From contig JAITWW010000082.1 in the NCBI GenBank assembly GCA_031285085.1, positions 1 to 28,962 on the forward strand: a stretch of DNA of 28,962 nucleotides, written 5' to 3'. Made by a program: the position numbers and the translations under genes. The DNA comes from Candidatus Methanofilum arcanum (GTDB lineage Archaea > Halobacteriota > Methanomicrobia > Methanomicrobiales > Methanospirillaceae). The notes under the pieces were generated by a model. The model did no database searches, had not been told where the DNA came from, and saw only the letters and a list, made by a program, of their open reading frames with translations. Of this stretch, positions 1-7,764 are shown piece by piece; within the stretch, counting starts at the first letter, position 1; each line of letters starts with the position of its first letter.

Positions 1-620
1 TGAACCTGCGAGCCGTATAGATACGTTTGTCCCATCATTATCCCTATATATTTTTGTTTTTCTCCATTAATAATTATTCTAACTTGTAACATCTTCTTCG
101 AGGTTTTCGGAGGTTGCCATGTGAGTATTTGCCAATGAATGTGTATTTGTTTTAAAGCAAATAAAAAATAGATCTTGATTTGGGAATAAGAAAATAAATG
201 TCATCATCTTTATACATTATTTTTAAAATAATTATGAAATAGTATTTCTTATTTCCTCAGCAGTTGGACAATTCAATGAAAAAAACTACCAAGAAAAAAT
301 CAAAAAAAGAAAATTGTATGAAAGTTATGGTGTGGTGTAGATAGGTTTATGGAACATATATTATTATGGAGGTAAGGTTTGGAGGAATGATGAGTTCGGT
401 AAATCTGGCACTTTGACGAGTTATAAGCACTATTGTTTACAGGCATTTTCAGAGGCGAACATATTGAAGCAGTATGCGACTACATCATATCATCGGTATC
501 GGTATGTATGTTCGATATGTGTAGTCACGCACAGGCACTTATGAACCTGTGACAATACAGTATTGAGTGAAACAGCATATAATGAAGGAGTAAGACACTC
601 GATTCAAGTTCTCTGAAATG

Positions 621-657
621 AGTTGTAACTAGTTGCAACAGTTGCAACAGTTGCAAC
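621..657. promoter_or_regulatory. Tandem palindromic repeats (GTTGCAAC), candidate operator of the mmp operon
   Basis: Three copies of aGTTGCAAC start at 631, 640 and 649 with an exact 9-bp period. A diverged copy, agttgtaact, precedes them at 621. GTTGCAAC is its own reverse complement, so each unit is a dyad. The array ends about 19 bp before a TATA-like element and about 160 bp before the Mmp3 start codon. That geometry is typical of a transcription-factor operator. The repeats are seen directly; the regulatory role is inferred and the regulator is unknown. Confidence 0.5.
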
Positions 658-675
658 ATCGTTTGTTTCATATTA

Positions 676-697
676 TTTATAACATCATATTTAATAA
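676..697 (+). promoter_or_regulatory. Candidate TATA elements for the mmp operon
   Basis: TTTATAA at 676-682 and TTTAATAA at 690-697 are the only good archaeal TATA-box candidates between the repeat array and the first gene. They predict transcription starting around 702-722 and a leader of about 100 nt. That leader contains small inverted repeats (agagta...tactct at 697-713 and CTCTC-T-GAGAG at about 715-725). Prediction by eye only. Confidence 0.35.
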
Positions 698-820
698 GAG
701 TACTAAATACTCTACTCTCTGAGAGGAGAACGCAAGAGCTTGTCTAGAATGACTATTATGCAACGCAGCAATGCATCATAAAAATACATAAATGTCAAGC
801 AATCAATTATAGAAACAAGC

Positions 821-2452
821 ATGATAACAGTCCTTCTTGATGGCGAGAAAAAAGAAATTCCAGATAATTCGCGGTTAATTGATATCATCCCAGACCATCC
901 TCCAGATCTCTGTGTTGCGCTCATTCATCCAGGAACAACACAGACCTCCGCAACACATGAATATCTCATCACAACAAATACTGGCGATTTTACACTTGAA
1001 ACAACAACACTCACGCAGATAGCACAAGACTTTTTTACAAACAGCCAGTTACATGGCTTATCTGTACGATGGAGTGATAGAGACTCAGTCAGTTTTGGAG
1101 CGTTTAAAACATCATTTACTCCATCACGAAAGGGTTTTCTCTACAATAAAGGAGATATCATCTTGGGCTGTGCAGGATATGAACCAGATCACTCACATCT
1201 TATCATATCAAAACGAACGCATTTTGCAGATCATGGTGCTGGGGAAGAAGGAGGCATCATTGGTCATATTATATCTGGATTTTCTTCTGTCAAATCCTTT
1301 GAAAATGCAACAACAATTGAAAGAGTAGAACCAGTCCTTACATTTTCAGATGCAGTACATGCAGAAACAACCACAAATTTAGAGACCCTTGTATCTGATG
1401 GCATGCAGATCTTGACATCCATCTCTGTACGCGCGTGGGGATATGATCCAGATAATCAAAAGGAAACAGATACGAAGGCAACACAAAGTGTTGAGCACAT
1501 GCTCCTTGCCCTTCGAAATCACTCCTGGAAGACAGACATTGCTTTCTCAAATCATATTCGAGATGATCTTATGGCTGGAACCGCTGTTCCGATGGAAAAT
1601 GATCTGCCTCGATCTCCTGGAACAGTTATGGTTCGAACCCATGGGAAAAAAGTTGGATCAGTATATCTCTACACAGGTCAGCTTCCAAAAAGTCTGGCAC
1701 ATACCTGTACTGGCACAGTCATATCTGGACTTGAGCTCGCAATGGTTGTAAAAGGTGGAGATATATTTCAAATAAAAACAATTCCAGAGAGATTTGACAT
1801 TATTGGCCTCACACTAAAGGAGGCCAGAAAACTTGCAGAAAAACGAGGAGTTGCGTTCTCCTTTGAAACCGCAATTGTGGCAGACTCATCAGCAGAGGTT
1901 CATGCAGGTGATGAATCGGAGTACCTTGTTATTGAACAAAAACCTGCAACAACCCTTGAAGTGCTTGCATTAGGAGAAGTACAAGCGGAAGTAGTTCCCT
2001 ATACCATTGTTATAGACATCTCACTCGATGATGAGAATGCACCAAAAAGTACACGTATATTTCGCGAGTTTACCGGTCTCAAATACCATAGCGTTGGGAA
2101 AATGCCACTTGTTTTTACATATGATGATCTGTATCTCTTTCAGATACAAATACCAAAAAAAGTGAATGTAAATCCTGAAAACCTTCCTGTTGAAAGCGTG
2201 TCTCCAGGTATGCTTGGGCTCACAAATGACTCCCGAAAAGGGGTAGGTTATGTTGGGGTTCGAACTCTGCCAAATGAAGAGTTCGGACCAACAGCAGAGC
2301 CATTCTCAGGAACAAATATCTTTGGGCAGGTGCTTGATATGGATAAACTATCCTATCTCAAAGATGATGATATCGTGTATATCCGCGAAATCAAGCAAGA
2401 TACCAGAACAAATCCCAATATGAGTGAAAAAGATGGGGATGATTCATCATGA
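821..2452 (+). CDS. Methanogenesis marker protein 3 (UPF0288 family)
   Basis: This 543-residue protein is of the usual length for methanogenesis marker 3 and is the first gene of the operon. Residues 1-60 look like a small beta-rich domain (MITVLLDGEKKEIPDNSRL). The central and C-terminal parts carry the family's glycine-rich strands, for example GTVMVRTHGKKVGSVYLY at 267-284. The region after that faintly resembles a cyclophilin-type fold. Published work, as I recall it, places Mmp3 in the ATP-driven complex that reductively activates methyl-coenzyme M reductase. The ATG at 821 has no clear Shine-Dalgarno sequence, but a stop codon lies just upstream in the nearest alternative ATG frame. The gene overlaps the next one by ATGA at 2449-2452. 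Family assignment is by sequence recognition; the role comes from the family. Confidence 0.9.
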   Translation: MITVLLDGEKKEIPDNSRLIDIIPDHPPDLCVALIHPGTTQTSATHEYLITTNTGDFTLETTTLTQIAQDFFTNSQLHGLSVRWSDRDSVSFGAFKTSFTPSRKGFLYNKGDIILGCAGYEPDHSHLIISKRTHFADHGAGEEGGIIGHIISGFSSVKSFENATTIERVEPVLTFSDAVHAETTTNLETLVSDGMQILTSISVRAWGYDPDNQKETDTKATQSVEHMLLALRNHSWKTDIAFSNHIRDDLMAGTAVPMENDLPRSPGTVMVRTHGKKVGSVYLYTGQLPKSLAHTCTGTVISGLELAMVVKGGDIFQIKTIPERFDIIGLTLKEARKLAEKRGVAFSFETAIVADSSAEVHAGDESEYLVIEQKPATTLEVLALGEVQAEVVPYTIVIDISLDDENAPKSTRIFREFTGLKYHSVGKMPLVFTYDDLYLFQIQIPKKVNVNPENLPVESVSPGMLGLTNDSRKGVGYVGVRTLPNEEFGPTAEPFSGTNIFGQVLDMDKLSYLKDDDIVYIREIKQDTRTNPNMSEKDGDDSS

Positions 2453-2934
2453 GAGAGGATAAATTAAAAGAAGGAATTCGTGATGGGCCTGAATACGCAG
2501 GAAGTATCACAAAATACGTATTCATCGAATCAAATCATACCACTCCAAATGATCTTGCCCTTCATGCATATGAGTTGGCTGCACCGGTTATGATTAAAGA
2601 GACTTGTTTTGGTCTCCAGGTTACCGGCGATCCTGATGATGTAGAGGCGGTAATTACTCGTATTCGTGAGGTAGACCCCTCGCATATTTTTGTAAAAGAT
2701 AGGGGATTTCCACCAGGAGATGCAAGAAGATGTCGTGCGAATATGGGGGGGGCACGCCCTGGTTATTTTGGACATGAGGCAGAGGTTGCCGTGCTCAGAT
2801 ATGTGTCATATGGATTACAAAGAATGTATCATGGAGATAGCATTTCCAAATCAGAACTGGAGATCATTCATCCAAAAGAACGTGTAGAACTTTCTGATGA
2901 ACATTTACTTGAAATATTCAATCGTGATGTGTGA
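2449..2934 (+). CDS. Methanogenesis marker protein 6
   Basis: A 161-residue cytoplasmic protein with the hallmarks of methanogenesis marker 6: KETCFGLQVTGDPDDV around residues 50-65 (Cys53), and the highly conserved stretch GFPPGDARRCRAN followed by MGGARPGYFGHE at 86-110 (Cys95). Its biochemical function is unknown. Genes of this family are almost confined to methanogens and relatives and travel with the mcr-activation genes. The start overlaps the Mmp3 stop (ATGA), which implies translational coupling. The Mmp5 start follows its stop by 4 bases. Confidence 0.9.
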   Translation: MREDKLKEGIRDGPEYAGSITKYVFIESNHTTPNDLALHAYELAAPVMIKETCFGLQVTGDPDDVEAVITRIREVDPSHIFVKDRGFPPGDARRCRANMGGARPGYFGHEAEVAVLRYVSYGLQRMYHGDSISKSELEIIHPKERVELSDEHLLEIFNRDV

Positions 2935-2938
2935 AATA

Positions 2939-3421
2939 ATGGCAAAAGTTTTCATTTACCCAACTACAAGCTTAATTTTGTCTGATATGGTAACTCGCTT
3001 AGGACATATTCCTTTAGGTTCTGCACTATCTGTGCGAGATAGGGTGCAACAAGGAGGGGTAGAAGGTATTGATTCACCTCCACTCAATATGACACCAGAC
3101 GATGCAAAACGAGGGTTAAAATGGGCTGCTGTTGAAGTTCCAGCAGGCATTCGAGGAAGAATGTCACTGATAGGCCCTCTCCTTGCCGAAGCTGAGGCAG
3201 CAATCATTATGAATGATCCACTCGCCTTTGGATGCATGGGCTGCGCACGCACAAATGAACTGACAACTTTTTTGCTCAAAGATGCAGGTATCCCAGTCCT
3301 TGAGCTCAACTACCCAGAGACTGAGGAGGAAGGGTTTGCATTTGTCATGGCAATAAAAGAATTTTTGGCTGGGTTAGCACAAAAAGGAGATGAAGAAAAG
3401 CCGGAGGTGCAACATGAGTGA
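2939..3421 (+). CDS. Methanogenesis marker protein 5
   Basis: A 160-residue protein. I place the start at the ATG at 2939, 4 bases after the Mmp6 stop, because the family begins with a MAKVFIYP-type strand. An in-frame ATG at 2897 would only add 14 residues lying inside Mmp6. The protein has a CxxC pair in LAFGCMGCARTNEL (Cys99/Cys102), followed by a GIPVLELNYPETEEEG segment typical of the family. The CxxC suggests metal or redox binding, but no reaction is established. Its 3' end overlaps the Mmp15 start by 8 bases. It is the third gene of the compact operon. Confidence 0.88.
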   Translation: MAKVFIYPTTSLILSDMVTRLGHIPLGSALSVRDRVQQGGVEGIDSPPLNMTPDDAKRGLKWAAVEVPAGIRGRMSLIGPLLAEAEAAIIMNDPLAFGCMGCARTNELTTFLLKDAGIPVLELNYPETEEEGFAFVMAIKEFLAGLAQKGDEEKPEVQHE

Positions 3422-4676
3422 GAGAAAAGTTCGTATCGCACAGCTATCCTGTGGTCCTGATTATAGCGGGGTTCAAAAAGAGATCAATGACGCCGCTTCT
3501 GCAGTTGGTGCAGAGATCTTCTATCCAGATCTCACACTTCATGAGATCAAACAAAATTACAAATCATTTGGACTTGATGTCAAAAGTGGCGATCTAAAAC
3601 TCGCTATTGCACGTGCAGTTGCATTGGTCAAAGGAGCGGTAGATGCAGATGCGGTGTTTATTACAACCTGTTTTCGATGTGCTGAAGCAGCAATTACGAG
3701 AAATGAACTGCGAAACTATATCCATGAAAACTCAGATCTCCCTGTGGTGAGTTACTCCTTTACCGAACGTACAACATCTGGTACTCTCCTTACCCGCATG
3801 GAAGCGTTAACAACAATAGCCCGTAGAAAAGCTCTGCTTGCACGTCAACGTCAGGTTGGCATTACGATGGGTATCGACTCTGGTTCAGCAACCACAAAAG
3901 CAATTATCATGCAGGATAATGAGATTATTGGAACGGGATGGAGACCCACCATTGATGTGGTTGAGAGTGCGAATGAAGTGATTGCCCTTGCACTTGAAGA
4001 GGCAGGCATTCAAAAATCAGATATTGAAGCAGTTGGAACAACAGGGTATGGAAGATATCTCATAGGGGATAAAATAAACGCAGATCTTGTGCAAGAAGAG
4101 TTGAGTGTAAACTCAAAAGGAGCAGTGTTCTTGGCTGACTGTCAGACGGGATCTGCTACCGTTATTGATATTGGTGGGATGGATAATAAGGCGATCTCAG
4201 TGCAGGATGGGATTCCTGGAACCTTTACCATGGGAGGTATCTGTGCAGGTGCATCAGGGCGATTTCTTGAGATGACTGCAAAACGTCTTGGTGTAGATAT
4301 TACTGAACTTGGACCACTCGCCATGAAAGGGATGGAAAATACTGTTCCTATGAACAGCTATTGCATCGTGTTTGGAACCCAAAGCCTTGTCAATGCTCTT
4401 GCAGAAGGTCATTCAAAAGCAGATGTAGCAGCAGCAGCGTGTCATAGTGTTGCAGAGCAGGTCTTTGAGCAGCAACTACAAGAGGTTGATATTAAAGATC
4501 CAGTGATTATGGTTGGAGGAAGTTCTTTAATCCAGGGACTTGTCCGTGCTATGGGTAATCTTCTCCAAACCGAGATCGTTGTTCCCTCCCACTCTCAGTA
4601 TATTGGTGCTGTTGGTGCAGCACTCCTGTCCTCAGGATATGTTGAACAGAAAAAGAAGGAGGAGAGGGATGCATAG
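3414..4676 (+). CDS. Methanogenesis marker protein 15, BadF/BcrD-type ATP-dependent [4Fe-4S] activator homologue
   Basis: A 420-residue ASKHA-fold protein. The ATG at 3414 is chosen because GGAGGT lies 6 bases before it. Phosphate-binding loops appear as GIDSGSATTKAII (about 153-165) and VIDIGGMDNKAIS (about 249-261). The two cysteines that bridge a [4Fe-4S] cluster across the dimer in 2-hydroxyacyl-CoA dehydratase activators are present as GGICAGASGRFLE (Cys277) and NSYCIVFGTQS (Cys317). The family therefore probably uses ATP hydrolysis to drive low-potential electron transfer. An N-terminal extension of about 150 residues, absent from simple activators, carries SCGPDYSG (Cys13) and TTCFRCAEA (Cys86/Cys89). 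Its place among MCR-activation genes fits a reductive-activation role, though this has not been shown directly for Mmp15. Confidence 0.88.
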   Translation: MSERKVRIAQLSCGPDYSGVQKEINDAASAVGAEIFYPDLTLHEIKQNYKSFGLDVKSGDLKLAIARAVALVKGAVDADAVFITTCFRCAEAAITRNELRNYIHENSDLPVVSYSFTERTTSGTLLTRMEALTTIARRKALLARQRQVGITMGIDSGSATTKAIIMQDNEIIGTGWRPTIDVVESANEVIALALEEAGIQKSDIEAVGTTGYGRYLIGDKINADLVQEELSVNSKGAVFLADCQTGSATVIDIGGMDNKAISVQDGIPGTFTMGGICAGASGRFLEMTAKRLGVDITELGPLAMKGMENTVPMNSYCIVFGTQSLVNALAEGHSKADVAAAACHSVAEQVFEQQLQEVDIKDPVIMVGGSSLIQGLVRAMGNLLQTEIVVPSHSQYIGAVGAALLSSGYVEQKKKEERDA

Positions 4677-4699
4677 AAAAAAGGGAGAGGAAAAGAAGC

Positions 4700-5290
4700 A
4701 TGCCTCTTGATTACTTTAAAGTAGAATGTCCGGAACCAGTTGGAGGGGAACTTTATTCGCACTTGGCATCAGTTGTGCTAAGTGAGTACGGTATGAGTGG
4801 CGTTATTGCACGTCTTCATCTGTATATCGATCCAACGATTCCGATCTTTGTGGCAGTAGGAATGACACGAACGATGCCGGGTATGATTCTCATTCGGGAT
4901 TTTTCTGATGTAGTTGTTCATGAGAACGGAGAAGTTATGGTAAATATTGGGGACGAGAAATACCTCGCCCCTCTCTTAAAACATCTCTGGGATCGATTCG
5001 GAAAGGATCGGGTAGAACAGCCAGATCGATTTACCATTGTGATGCATCTTTCCCCTGAAGAACAGAAAGGGTTCTCAGAGCTTCCGGTAGTGGATCCCGC
5101 AGATGGGCTCTATAAAGATCTCATATATGTACTTCAGATCATCTGCCCCGAGGGATTTAGAGTTCGAACACAGCGATTTATGCCAGGGGAATCAGGGAGA
5201 TTCTATTTTGTTGCAAGTGAGAATACCTTGCCTCGTGATATTATGCCCATAGTGAATGAAAAGTTTGAGTTGCTTGGTGATGGAATATGA
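4700..5290 (+). CDS. Methanogenesis marker protein 17
   Basis: A 196-residue protein matching methanogenesis marker 17 in length and features: an N-terminal FKVECPEPVGGELY segment, a central VGMTRTMPGMILIRDFSDV strand pair, and a C-terminal RTQRFMPGESGRFYFVAS segment. From memory of the literature, Mmp17 is a subunit of the McrC-Mmp7-Mmp17-Mmp3 complex that activates methyl-coenzyme M reductase with component A2. A purine-rich GGGAGAGG precedes the ATG at 4700. The gap of 23 bases after Mmp15 is the longest spacing in the operon. Its stop overlaps the Mmp7 start by ATGA, so these two partners are likely translated together. Confidence 0.9.
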   Translation: MPLDYFKVECPEPVGGELYSHLASVVLSEYGMSGVIARLHLYIDPTIPIFVAVGMTRTMPGMILIRDFSDVVVHENGEVMVNIGDEKYLAPLLKHLWDRFGKDRVEQPDRFTIVMHLSPEEQKGFSELPVVDPADGLYKDLIYVLQIICPEGFRVRTQRFMPGESGRFYFVASENTLPRDIMPIVNEKFELLGDGI

Positions 5291-6225
5291 CTCTTGTTTC
5301 TGTGACATGCAAATGTGGTGTGTACCGGCATGATGAGTTTTTGGATCTGATTGATGATCTTGGTGGGTATGTCATTCAAAAGCAGGTGATTGCTCAAGAA
5401 GTCGTGCTTCAGGCCTTAGTTCCCCGTGAAGATATTGCGCAGCTTCGCGTACTGTCCCGAGTGATTGCGGGTGAGATTCAGTACTCCCCCTTAGTTGGGA
5501 CTGAGATTGCAGTTGTCACGATGTCCCTTGATATTCATCATCTCCCACATGCATCTTGTGATATTGGTGAGTATTTACGTAAATCTGGTGCAAAAACAAA
5601 TATGATCGGGCTTGCACGTGGGTTTGGAAAGCGCATTGGTCTTTTAAGTAGTGAAGAACGAGACATTGTCAATGAACATGATTTGGTTATCTTTTTGTTT
5701 GGAAACTTTGAAACCTGCATAAAATACAAAATAGAGACATTTCGAAGAGGCATATCTGTTCCCATTGTGCTCTGTGGTGGCCCAAAAACAGAGGTACTTC
5801 GAGATCTTTTTACTCCCCCAGTTGATGGATATCTCGGAGATGTTGGAAGGTTTATGCATCGTACAAAAGAAAAAGATGAGATAGCAAAACTTGATGAGCT
5901 CATCGCTGAGGTCAGCAGAGTTCTTGATGAAAGGCGTATTCGTCTTTCCCGCGATCCCCTATCTTTATCTCCTGCCCGTTTAATGGATGTTATTTTAGAT
6001 GAAGTTCCTGCAATTCACCATGTACTGTCTCCTATTCCTGTTGTTGTGCAGATGGATGGGGTGCGAATTAAATTGCCATACGAAGAGTATGCAGATGAGA
6101 TCGGAGCGGTAGTTATTGAAAATGAAATAATGATTCGAGATGTCGTGCGGCTTACTCCATCAAAGATGCAGGACTATATTCTGGCAAAAATACTCCCTAT
6201 GTCAGAGACAGGAATTATGATTTAA
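5287..6225 (+). CDS. Methanogenesis marker protein 7
   Basis: A 312-residue protein with the methanogenesis marker 7 signature. It starts MTLVSVTCKCGVYRHDEF, giving a CxC at Cys8/Cys10, and continues through an IGEYLRKSGAKTNMIGLARG segment and VPIVLCGGPKTEV to a conserved C-terminal half. Marker 7 is reported to be part of the ATP-driven MCR activation complex, where complex iron-sulfur clusters resembling nitrogenase cofactor precursors have been described. I cannot verify individual ligands from this sequence. It is the last gene of the operon: a convergent minus-strand gene ends only 9 bases beyond its stop, so termination must occur very near or inside that gene. Confidence 0.9.
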   Translation: MTLVSVTCKCGVYRHDEFLDLIDDLGGYVIQKQVIAQEVVLQALVPREDIAQLRVLSRVIAGEIQYSPLVGTEIAVVTMSLDIHHLPHASCDIGEYLRKSGAKTNMIGLARGFGKRIGLLSSEERDIVNEHDLVIFLFGNFETCIKYKIETFRRGISVPIVLCGGPKTEVLRDLFTPPVDGYLGDVGRFMHRTKEKDEIAKLDELIAEVSRVLDERRIRLSRDPLSLSPARLMDVILDEVPAIHHVLSPIPVVVQMDGVRIKLPYEEYADEIGAVVIENEIMIRDVVRLTPSKMQDYILAKILPMSETGIMI

Positions 6226-6234
6226 GATCAATGT

Positions 6235-7764
6235 TTAGATCTCTTTTTTGTTTTCCACTTTGGTAAACTGCCCAAGTGATAATGTTGAAAATCCTGTTAC
6301 TGTTCCATTTTCATCAATATCGAAGATACTGTATCCAACGCTTGCAAGGACAGGAAGAACAAACACAAAGAGGTTATTTCCCATACGAAGTACAATGCCT
6401 TCTCCTGACTCATGGGTAACCATTATTGCATCTTCCTCCCCTGAAAGTACCATGGTGCCATAGGCAGGGTGCACATAGGTTCCAACGATATCAGAGGCAA
6501 AAAGATATGGATCATCCTCAGATTGATAATAGGTTGGATCATTTATCTCAAGAAGTTCTGCCTGTGCAGGCTCATTTTGTATAATATCAGCGATATATCC
6601 GATCATATTCTCAGGGATAACATCGGTATACAAAAGCGACAAAATGCCCTGTGCAAGAACACTTGTCCCAATGCCATTCGAATTGGTAAGTACAATTACC
6701 CCTGTTTTATCATCATAATCCATATACATTGCGGAAGAGGCTCCAATCAGAGCACCGCTCTTTGTGAGAAATGTTTTATGAAACATCGTATGTACTTTTA
6801 CACCAAGCCCGAATCCAACATCTGGATCAGTGATTCCATTTGCAGAGGCTATGATTCTATCTGCAGGGCGGTACACGGTTTGGATAGCATCAAGGATCTC
6901 AGGTGAGAGCTGCACATCATCCCGATTCCCGATCCCTGTCATGAACCAGTTCATGAAACGAAGCATATCTGTTCCTGTTGATATGCCATTTCCTGCTGCA
7001 TCCATAGATCCTACGGCTTCAATTGGAAATGACAGCAGACTCCCATCATCACTGAGATAGTGTCCTGATACACCGTGCTCATCTTGTGTAAGTGCTTCCA
7101 TCTGCAAAGCAGAGCGGCTCATTTCAAGTGGTTTGAAGATGTTTTCTTCTATGTACTGAGCATATGAAACCCCTACAGTTTCATTCAAAATGGATCCTGC
7201 AACAACGAAGCCAATATTATTGTATGAGCCAATAGCATCGGTTTTGAGAGCTGCAGGTTCTAAATACGATGTTCTCTCTACAATCTCTTCGTCAGTGAGA
7301 TTCATGAATGCAAGAAGATCCCCCTGGTAGGCAAAAAGGGAGCTATTGTGGGATAAAAGATCAACAATACGAGCAGGGCTTGTTCCATCACTTGCAGGAA
7401 GCGTCCAAGAGGGAAGATAGACAGATACAGGCTGGTACCAGTCGATGAAACCATCTTGTGTTGCAAGTCCGAGTGCGGTTGCGGTAAGTGTCTTTGTTAT
7501 GGATCCGATCGGAAATCGAGTATCTGCAGTTATTTCAACTGGTTTTGCAATATCAGTTACTCCAAATCCTTTTGAATACACCACCTCTCCATTCTCAATA
7601 ACACCAATATAGGCCCCTGGAATGGAAAGAGACGTCATGGTATCTGTAACAAATGAGTCAATTTGCTGAGCAAGAAAAGTATCTGTCTCTCCCTCTGCAT
7701 ATACTGAAGGTGCCTGAAGCAAACAAACCAAACAGCAGAGCACCAATACCCATGTGTACTTCAT
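6235..7764 (-). CDS. Secreted serine beta-lactamase/esterase family protein (class C fold)
   Basis: A 509-residue serine hydrolase. The first 23 residues form a signal peptide (MKYTWVLVLCCLVCLLQAPS, then VYA). The catalytic set of the PF00144 family is visible: S88-x-x-K91 in GSITKTL, Y181-N-N183 in GSYNNIGF, and a KSG triad at 335-337 in place of the usual KTG/HxG. The last 110 residues form a separate beta-rich domain often seen in this family. In archaea such proteins are usually esterases or peptidases rather than antibiotic-resistance enzymes; the substrate is unknown. Its ATG shares a base with the stop of the upstream nucleotidyltransferase (TAATG), so the two are co-transcribed and coupled. 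Confidence 0.85.
   Translation of the reverse strand: MKYTWVLVLCCLVCLLQAPSVYAEGETDTFLAQQIDSFVTDTMTSLSIPGAYIGVIENGEVVYSKGFGVTDIAKPVEITADTRFPIGSITKTLTATALGLATQDGFIDWYQPVSVYLPSWTLPASDGTSPARIVDLLSHNSSLFAYQGDLLAFMNLTDEEIVERTSYLEPAALKTDAIGSYNNIGFVVAGSILNETVGVSYAQYIEENIFKPLEMSRSALQMEALTQDEHGVSGHYLSDDGSLLSFPIEAVGSMDAAGNGISTGTDMLRFMNWFMTGIGNRDDVQLSPEILDAIQTVYRPADRIIASANGITDPDVGFGLGVKVHTMFHKTFLTKSGALIGASSAMYMDYDDKTGVIVLTNSNGIGTSVLAQGILSLLYTDVIPENMIGYIADIIQNEPAQAELLEINDPTYYQSEDDPYLFASDIVGTYVHPAYGTMVLSGEEDAIMVTHESGEGIVLRMGNNLFVFVLPVLASVGYSIFDIDENGTVTGFSTLSLGQFTKVENKKEI

Larger units (their letters stand above)
1..820. other. AT-rich non-coding region upstream of the methanogenesis marker operon
   Basis: I see no convincing complete gene here. 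A minus-strand frame is open from about 208 to the left edge, with a possible ATG at 92-90. It could be the start of a gene beyond the edge, but it has no ribosome binding site and no recognisable protein. A plus-strand frame is open from 341 to 544 without any ATG and could be a decayed coding remnant. A perfect 6-bp-arm palindrome CAATAC-A-GTATTG lies at 553-565. The last 200 bases hold the GTTGCAAC array and TATA-like elements, listed separately. Confidence 0.6.

Noticed and set aside
621..657. CRISPR array
   Set aside because: The units are only 9 bp with no spacers, so this is a tandem operator-like repeat and not a CRISPR. No cas genes are present.
6235..7764. Antibiotic-resistance beta-lactamase
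   Set aside because: The fold is that of the broad class C/esterase superfamily, which in archaea is rarely linked to resistance. The usual third motif is altered (KSG), so only a family-level call is justified.
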